Both the position numbers and the translations under genes were made by a program. The notes under the pieces were generated by a model that had not been told where the DNA came from, made no database searches, and saw only the letters and a list, made by a program, of their open reading frames with translations. Below, piece by piece: positions 60,413 to 64,000 of a stretch of 64,000 bases of DNA (its first letter is position 1; every line of letters starts with the position of its first letter). The stretch comes from CALBZG01 sp964486295. GTDB lineage: Bacteria > Bacillota > Clostridia > Peptostreptococcales > Anaerovoracaceae. The stretch covers positions 1-64,000 of the forward strand of contig CAZAMF010000001.1 of assembly GCA_964486295.1 (NCBI GenBank), in the 5' to 3' direction.

Positions 60413-61111
60413 ATGGCAAAAAGAGGCAAAAAGTATGCCGAAACCATAAAAACGTTCAATAAGCTGAATCTTTACGATATTAGTGAAGGAATACAGCTTG
60501 TAGTACAAACCGCGAAAGCCAATTTTGATGAGACCATCGAGACTCATATCAAATTAGGCGTTGACGGAAGACACGCAGACCAGCAGGTCAGAGGCGCCAT
60601 CGTTCTTCCGCACGGAACAGGTAAAACAAAGAGAGTTCTCGTATTTGCAAAAGGACCTAAGGCTCAGGAAGCTGAAGCGGCTGGCGCAGATTATGTCGGC
60701 GCTGAAGAACTTGCAGATAAGATCAAGAACGAAAACTGGTTCGATTTTGATGTAGTAGTTGCGACCCCGGATATGATGGGCGTTGTGGGTAAGCTTGGTA
60801 AAATACTGGGACCAAAAGGATTGATGCCAAATCCGAAGTCCGGAACAGTAACCATGGACATTACCAAAGCTATGGAAGAAATCAAAGCCGGTAAAGTCGA
60901 GTATCGTCTGGACAAAACCAACATCATTCACACACCGATAGGAAAAGCTTCTTTCGGACCGGAAAAACTTCAGGATAACTTCACTGCTCTGCTTGAGGCC
61001 GTTATTAAAGCTAAGCCGTCAGCAGCAAAAGGACAGTATCTGAAGAGCGTGACCGTAGCATCGACTATGGGCCCGGGCGTGAAGATCAATCCGCAGAAAA
61101 TCCAGTTGTAA
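60413..61111 (+). CDS. rplA: Ribosomal protein uL1
   Basis: A 232-residue large-subunit protein that forms the L1 stalk. The blocks HIKLGVDGRHADQQVRG, LGPKGLMPNPKSGTV and KTNIIHTPIGKASFGPEKL are diagnostic. In other bacteria L1 represses its own operon. CACAAGGAGGTATGAAAA precedes the ATG. It ends 28 bp before the L10 leader. Confidence 0.97.
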   Translation: MAKRGKKYAETIKTFNKLNLYDISEGIQLVVQTAKANFDETIETHIKLGVDGRHADQQVRGAIVLPHGTGKTKRVLVFAKGPKAQEAEAAGADYVGAEELADKIKNENWFDFDVVVATPDMMGVVGKLGKILGPKGLMPNPKSGTVTMDITKAMEEIKAGKVEYRLDKTNIIHTPIGKASFGPEKLQDNFTALLEAVIKAKPSAAKGQYLKSVTVASTMGPGVKINPQKIQL

Positions 61112-61148
61112 AAACGGATTTCTGAAGGAACAACAGAATAAGAAAATT

Positions 61149-61243
61149 AACCGTAGACAGCGGGCGCCGTATGGCTTAATCTCCCGCCGAGGTACAATAT
61201 AAAATATTGACCCCGCATGTCTATGACAGGCGGGGTATTTTTT
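61149..61243 (+). promoter_or_regulatory. L10 ribosomal-protein leader with attenuator
   Basis: The conserved L10 leader core is present: ACCGTAGACAGCGGGCG with TCTCCCGCCGAGGTAC (61150-61196), a known binding site for the L10-L12 complex. A terminator-type hairpin follows with arms ACCCCGC-like CCCCGC (61211) and GCGGGG (61230) and then TATTTTTT. Excess L10/L12 should favour termination before rplJ. It explains the 225-bp gap. Confidence 0.88.
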
Positions 61244-61336
61244 CAGGTATTTTATAAAGTGCCAATGTTTTACTCTTGTTCTGCAGCAGGATTTATTATT
61301 AAACCGAATTGCAGGGCAAAGAAAGGAGATCAAAAA

Positions 61337-61831
61337 ATGTCAGAAGAAGCAAAAAAAGAAAAACAGATTATCATTGATGAAATCAAGGGTAAGTTCGAAA
61401 AAGCGCATTCCGCGGTAGCTATTGACTACCTGGGCATTTCCGTAGCGCAGGCAGATGCTATGAGAAAGAAGCTTCGCGAGGAAAACGTAGATTATACAGT
61501 TTACAAAAACACCCTCGTTAAGAGAGCCATCGAAGGAACTGCTTTTGAGTCGATGATCGGCGCACTCGACGGACCTAGCGCATTTGCGTTCAGTTACGAA
61601 GATGCTACAACTCCGGCCAGAGTGATCAATGATATTATTAAAGACTACAAAAAAATGGCGTTCAAAGCCGGTTTTGTTGAAGGAACTTATTATGATGCTG
61701 AAGGTATGACCGCAGTTGCAGGTATCCCTGGCAGAGAGGTGCTCATCGCCAAGTTCCTGGGCAGCATCCAGTCGCCTGTTAGCAAGCTGGTACGTACATT
61801 CCAGGCAGTTGCTGATGCAAAGGCTGAATAA
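61337..61831 (+). CDS. rplJ: Ribosomal protein uL10
   Basis: A 164-residue protein that anchors the L7/L12 stalk. The N-terminal rRNA-binding domain includes FEKAHSAVAIDYLGISVAQAD and VYKNTLVKRAIEGT, and a C-terminal helix (SPVSKLVRTFQAVADAK) binds L12 dimers. AAAGAAAGGAGATCAAAAA precedes ATG 61337; an upstream frame lies within the leader hairpin and was rejected. It is followed 44 bp later by rplL. Confidence 0.96.
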   Translation: MSEEAKKEKQIIIDEIKGKFEKAHSAVAIDYLGISVAQADAMRKKLREENVDYTVYKNTLVKRAIEGTAFESMIGALDGPSAFAFSYEDATTPARVINDIIKDYKKMAFKAGFVEGTYYDAEGMTAVAGIPGREVLIAKFLGSIQSPVSKLVRTFQAVADAKAE

Positions 61832-61875
61832 TAAAAAGAATATGATTTTCGTAAAATAAATAAAGGAGAATGGAA

Positions 61876-62238
61876 ATGAATAAAGAACAGATTATCGAAG
61901 CCATAAAAGGCATGACCGTATTAGAGTTGAATGAACTCGTAAAAGCTTGTGAGGAAGAATTCGGCGTATCCGCAGCAGCTCCTGTAGCAGTTGCCGGTGC
62001 AGCTGCAGCTGCAGAAGTTGAAGAACAGACTGAGTTCACAGTAGTTCTTGCAGGCGTTGGCTCAGAAAAGATCAAGGTTATCAAAGTTGTCAGAGAACTG
62101 ACAGGCTTGGGCCTCAAGGAAGCAAAAGATCTGGTTGACAATGCTCCGCAGAACATCAAAGAAGGTATTGAGAAGCCAGAAGCTGAAGCAATCAAAGCTC
62201 AGCTGGAAGAAGCCGGCGCTACAGTAGAACTGAAATAA
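61876..62238 (+). CDS. rplL: Ribosomal protein bL12
   Basis: A 120-residue stalk protein. It has the N-terminal dimerisation helix (MNKEQIIEAIKGMTVLELN), the Ala/Val-rich hinge and the C-terminal factor-binding domain with EKIKVIKVVRELTGLGLK. It recruits translation GTPases. Start 61876 is 7 nt after AAAGGAG; a nearer ATG at 61870 has only 1-nt spacing. Confidence 0.97.
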   Translation: MNKEQIIEAIKGMTVLELNELVKACEEEFGVSAAAPVAVAGAAAAAEVEEQTEFTVVLAGVGSEKIKVIKVVRELTGLGLKEAKDLVDNAPQNIKEGIEKPEAEAIKAQLEEAGATVELK

Positions 62239-62252
62239 ATCAGTTTCAAAAA

Positions 62253-62290
62253 CATTCGGCCTTTGGCGTTACAGCCCAAGGCCGATTTAT
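62253..62290 (+). terminator. Hairpin between rplL and the DUF523 gene
   Basis: Arms TCGGCCTTTGG and CCCAAGGCCGA around a loop of about 7 nt, followed by TTTATTATG. It may attenuate transcription into the DUF523 gene and rpoB. Confidence 0.6.
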
Positions 62291-62322
62291 TATGTTACCG
62301 ACAGATTACAAGAGAGGTTGCT

Positions 62323-62781
62323 ATGAGGAAAATTCTGGTGAGTTCCTGCCTGTATGGTGACTGTGTTCGATATGACGCAGTCCTCACAGAATGCACGGAC
62401 CCACGCTTTTTAAAATGGAAAGAACAAGGGCGGCTCATAAAAATCTGCCCGGAGGTTTTCGGCGGTTTGAGTGTGCCCAGGCCGGACTCGCAGAGAGTGG
62501 CGGATCGGGTCATGACCAGAACCGGCGAGGATGTTACGGAAGCCTATGAGACCGGGGCTGCGGAAACGGTGCGCCTGGCCAGGGAAAACAACGTCATTTT
62601 TGCCATTATGAAACAGAGAAGTCCATCCTGCGGATCAAGGATCATCTACGACGGCAGTTTTACAGGGATAAAAATACCCGGCGAAGGGGTTGCCGTTCAA
62701 AGACTGAGAGAGGCTGGTTTTCAAGTATTTGGAGAAGATGAACTGGACCAGGCAGAGAGATTTCTCCGGCAAAACGAGTAA
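62323..62781 (+). CDS. DUF523-family protein
   Basis: A 152-residue protein of the DUF523 family, small proteins of unknown biochemical role. The family blocks are ILVSSCLYGDCVRYD (with the paired cysteines), ICPEVFGGLSVPR and KQRSPSCGSRIIYDG. The conserved Cys residues at about 8, 12 and 46 suggest metal or iron-sulfur binding, by inference. It is inserted between rplL and rpoB, an unusual position. ATG 62323 follows AGAGAGGTTGCT; a longer reading starts within the hairpin and was rejected. Confidence 0.8.
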   Translation: MRKILVSSCLYGDCVRYDAVLTECTDPRFLKWKEQGRLIKICPEVFGGLSVPRPDSQRVADRVMTRTGEDVTEAYETGAAETVRLARENNVIFAIMKQRSPSCGSRIIYDGSFTGIKIPGEGVAVQRLREAGFQVFGEDELDQAERFLRQNE

Positions 62782-62788
62782 AAACAAC

Positions 62789-62817
62789 TTGACTTATTGA
62801 CTTGTTTGTAATATCAT
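62789..62817 (+). promoter_or_regulatory. Promoter of rpoB
   Basis: TTGACT at 62789-62794 and TATCAT at 62812-62817 with 17 bp spacing. A repeat of TTGACT lies 8 bp on. The leader before rpoB is about 45 nt. Confidence 0.5.
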
Positions 62818-62867
62818 AGTACATTGCCATGAAAAGTAGTTTCTTGAAATTTTAAGGAGTGATGAAA

Positions 62868-64000
62868 ATGCCAAAACCCGTTGAATTTGGTAGAAAAACT
62901 CGAATGAGTTATTCGAAAATTAACGAAGTGGCCGAAATGCCGAATCTGATACGCATTCAGACGGAATCCTATGACTGGTTCATAAAAGAGGGTTTGAAGG
63001 AAGTATTCGAAGACATTTCGCCGATTGAAGATTACGCTGGAAATTTAGTACTGGAATTTATCGATTATTCACTGAACGACCCTCCGAAGTACGAGCAGGA
63101 AGAATGCAAGGAAAGAGATGTTACCTATGCCGCCCCTCTTAAAGTGAGAGTCAGGCTGGTTAACAGAGACACCGGTGAAGTAAAAGAGCAGGAAGTCTTC
63201 ATGGGAGATTTCCCGCTGATGACAGAAAAAGGTACTTTTATATATAACGGAGCAGAAAGAGTCGTGGTCACCCAGCTGGTTCGATCGCCGGGGCCATATT
63301 ACGAAGTTACCGTAGACAAATCTAATAAGAAGCTTTTTTCAACCACTGTTATCCCTAACAGGGGTGCTTGGCTTGAATACGAAACTGATTCCAATGAAGT
63401 GATCTCCGTAAGGGTGGATCGCACCAGAAAGCAACCGGCAACTACATTGCTGAGAGCTTTGGGAATCGGTTCAGATGCTGAGATCATTGAGATCTTTGGT
63501 GAAGATCCGCGTCTCCTGAAGACCTTGGAAAAGGATACGACAGAGACTTACGAAGAAGGGCTGAAAGAAATCTACAGAAAACTCAGACCGGGCGAACCGC
63601 CTACGGTGGAGAGTGCGAGATCCCTCCTGGATTCTTTATTTTTTGATCCGAAGCGCTATGACCTGGCAAAAGTCGGAAGGTATAAATACAATAAGAAGCT
63701 TGGTCTTTCCAACAGACTGATCGGATGCAGGGCAGCGGAAGATGTCATCGATCCGAATACCGGAGAAGTTCTTGCCGAAAAAGGTCAGCACATTTCACGT
63801 GAACTCGGCTTTGAGATCGAGAATGCCGGAGTCAAATCGGTGCTGGTATTCGGCAGAAATGACGAAGAATACACCACAAAGATTATCGGCAATCATTTTG
63901 TCGACATCAGGAAATATGTAAAAATCAGTCAGGACGAATATAAGATCCCGGTTAAGGTATATTATCCGGTATTGAAAGAAATCCTGGAAAATACAAAGAA
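62868..64000 (+). CDS. rpoB: RNA polymerase beta subunit, N-terminal part (runs off window)
   Basis: The first 377 codons of the beta subunit. The family start MPKPVEFGRKTRMSYSKI, the block PLKVRVRLVNRDTGEV and the diagnostic TEKGTFIYNGAERVVVTQL with RSPGPYYEV are present, continuing into the lobe domain without a stop. ATG 62868 was chosen because AAGGAG lies 8 nt upstream; an ATG at 62862 is too close. The gene is cut by the window end; rpoC presumably follows. Confidence 0.98.
   Translation, partial: MPKPVEFGRKTRMSYSKINEVAEMPNLIRIQTESYDWFIKEGLKEVFEDISPIEDYAGNLVLEFIDYSLNDPPKYEQEECKERDVTYAAPLKVRVRLVNRDTGEVKEQEVFMGDFPLMTEKGTFIYNGAERVVVTQLVRSPGPYYEVTVDKSNKKLFSTTVIPNRGAWLEYETDSNEVISVRVDRTRKQPATTLLRALGIGSDAEIIEIFGEDPRLLKTLEKDTTETYEEGLKEIYRKLRPGEPPTVESARSLLDSLFFDPKRYDLAKVGRYKYNKKLGLSNRLIGCRAAEDVIDPNTGEVLAEKGQHISRELGFEIENAGVKSVLVFGRNDEEYTTKIIGNHFVDIRKYVKISQDEYKIPVKVYYPVLKEILENTK

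Overview
The window looks like a chromosomal segment of an anaerobic, Gram-positive, probably spore-forming member of the Clostridia (Bacillota). The basis is gene content and regulatory RNA types: SigI/RsgI, pyruvate phosphate dikinase, a CBS-type manganese pyrophosphatase, LarE, SLH-domain surface protein, a tryptophan T-box, a NiCo riboswitch and a c-di-GMP-II riboswitch. Base composition is mid-range, and several starts appear to be TTG or GTG. I cannot name a genus from sequence alone.

Layout. 1-1.4 kb: a small operon (glyoxalase-fold protein, HD-domain protein, DtxR-type metalloregulator). 1.4-5.6 kb, minus strand: a MacAB-like three-gene export system (ATPase, FtsX-type permease, membrane-fusion adaptor). 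5.7-8.2 kb: divergent feoA-feoB behind a perfect DtxR-like palindrome; the FeoB G domain lacks its P-loop lysine. 8.3-11.8 kb: HerA-like ATPase, GNAT, PLP aminotransferase. 11.8-14.7 kb, minus: a diguanylate cyclase and a PAS-GGDEF-HD-GYP protein (c-di-GMP synthesis and breakdown). 14.8-17.4 kb: ppdK. 17.6-20.6 kb, minus: a TrpXYZ-type ABC importer under a Trp-specifier T-box. 21.2-25.8 kb: AEC transporter, then a metal operon (ArsP_2-type permease, cbiM, cbiQ, cbiO with a histidine-rich tail). 25.9-31.6 kb: lipoprotein, SDR, two unknown proteins, GNAT, CBS-pyrophosphatase. 31.8-34.7 kb: sigI, rsgI and a secreted repeat protein, with a likely SigI-type promoter in front. 34.9-41.1 kb: kdpDE next to trkH and two trkA-like genes. 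41.1-47.6 kb: LysO-like exporter, uridine kinase, a CDF metal exporter behind a NiCo riboswitch, a stalk-domain protein, a beta-CASP nuclease, corA. 47.6-51.5 kb: GNAT, AraC regulator, a 2-hydroxyacid dehydrogenase, agmatinase. 51.5-54.9 kb: a large SLH surface protein behind a c-di-GMP-II riboswitch, bracketed by a truncated and a complete tRNA-Ala(GGC). 54.9-58.5 kb, minus: larE, MBOAT and DHHW genes. 58.6-64.0 kb: rpmG-secE-nusG-rplK-rplA, L10 leader, rplJ-rplL, a DUF523 gene and the first part of rpoB, which runs off the window.

How parts work together. Metal homeostasis recurs: a DtxR-family regulator and a matching palindrome near feoAB, Co/Ni uptake genes, a metal-sensing riboswitch on a CDF exporter, and CorA. 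A c-di-GMP circuit is also visible within one window: a cyclase with an intact inhibitory site, an HD-GYP phosphodiesterase, and a c-di-GMP-II riboswitch that should control a cell-wall-anchored adhesin. Potassium uptake appears to be Trk/Ktr-type but placed next to KdpDE. The 5' boundary of the truncated tRNA copy falls at the anticodon loop, which suggests that the surface-protein region was once an integrated element.

Most promising for follow-up: the FeoB with a degenerate nucleotide site plus a cysteine-rich FeoA tail, the tRNA-bracketed c-di-GMP-controlled SLH cassette, the SigI three-gene operon, and the KdpDE-Trk arrangement. No CRISPR array, prophage, transposase or rRNA was seen.
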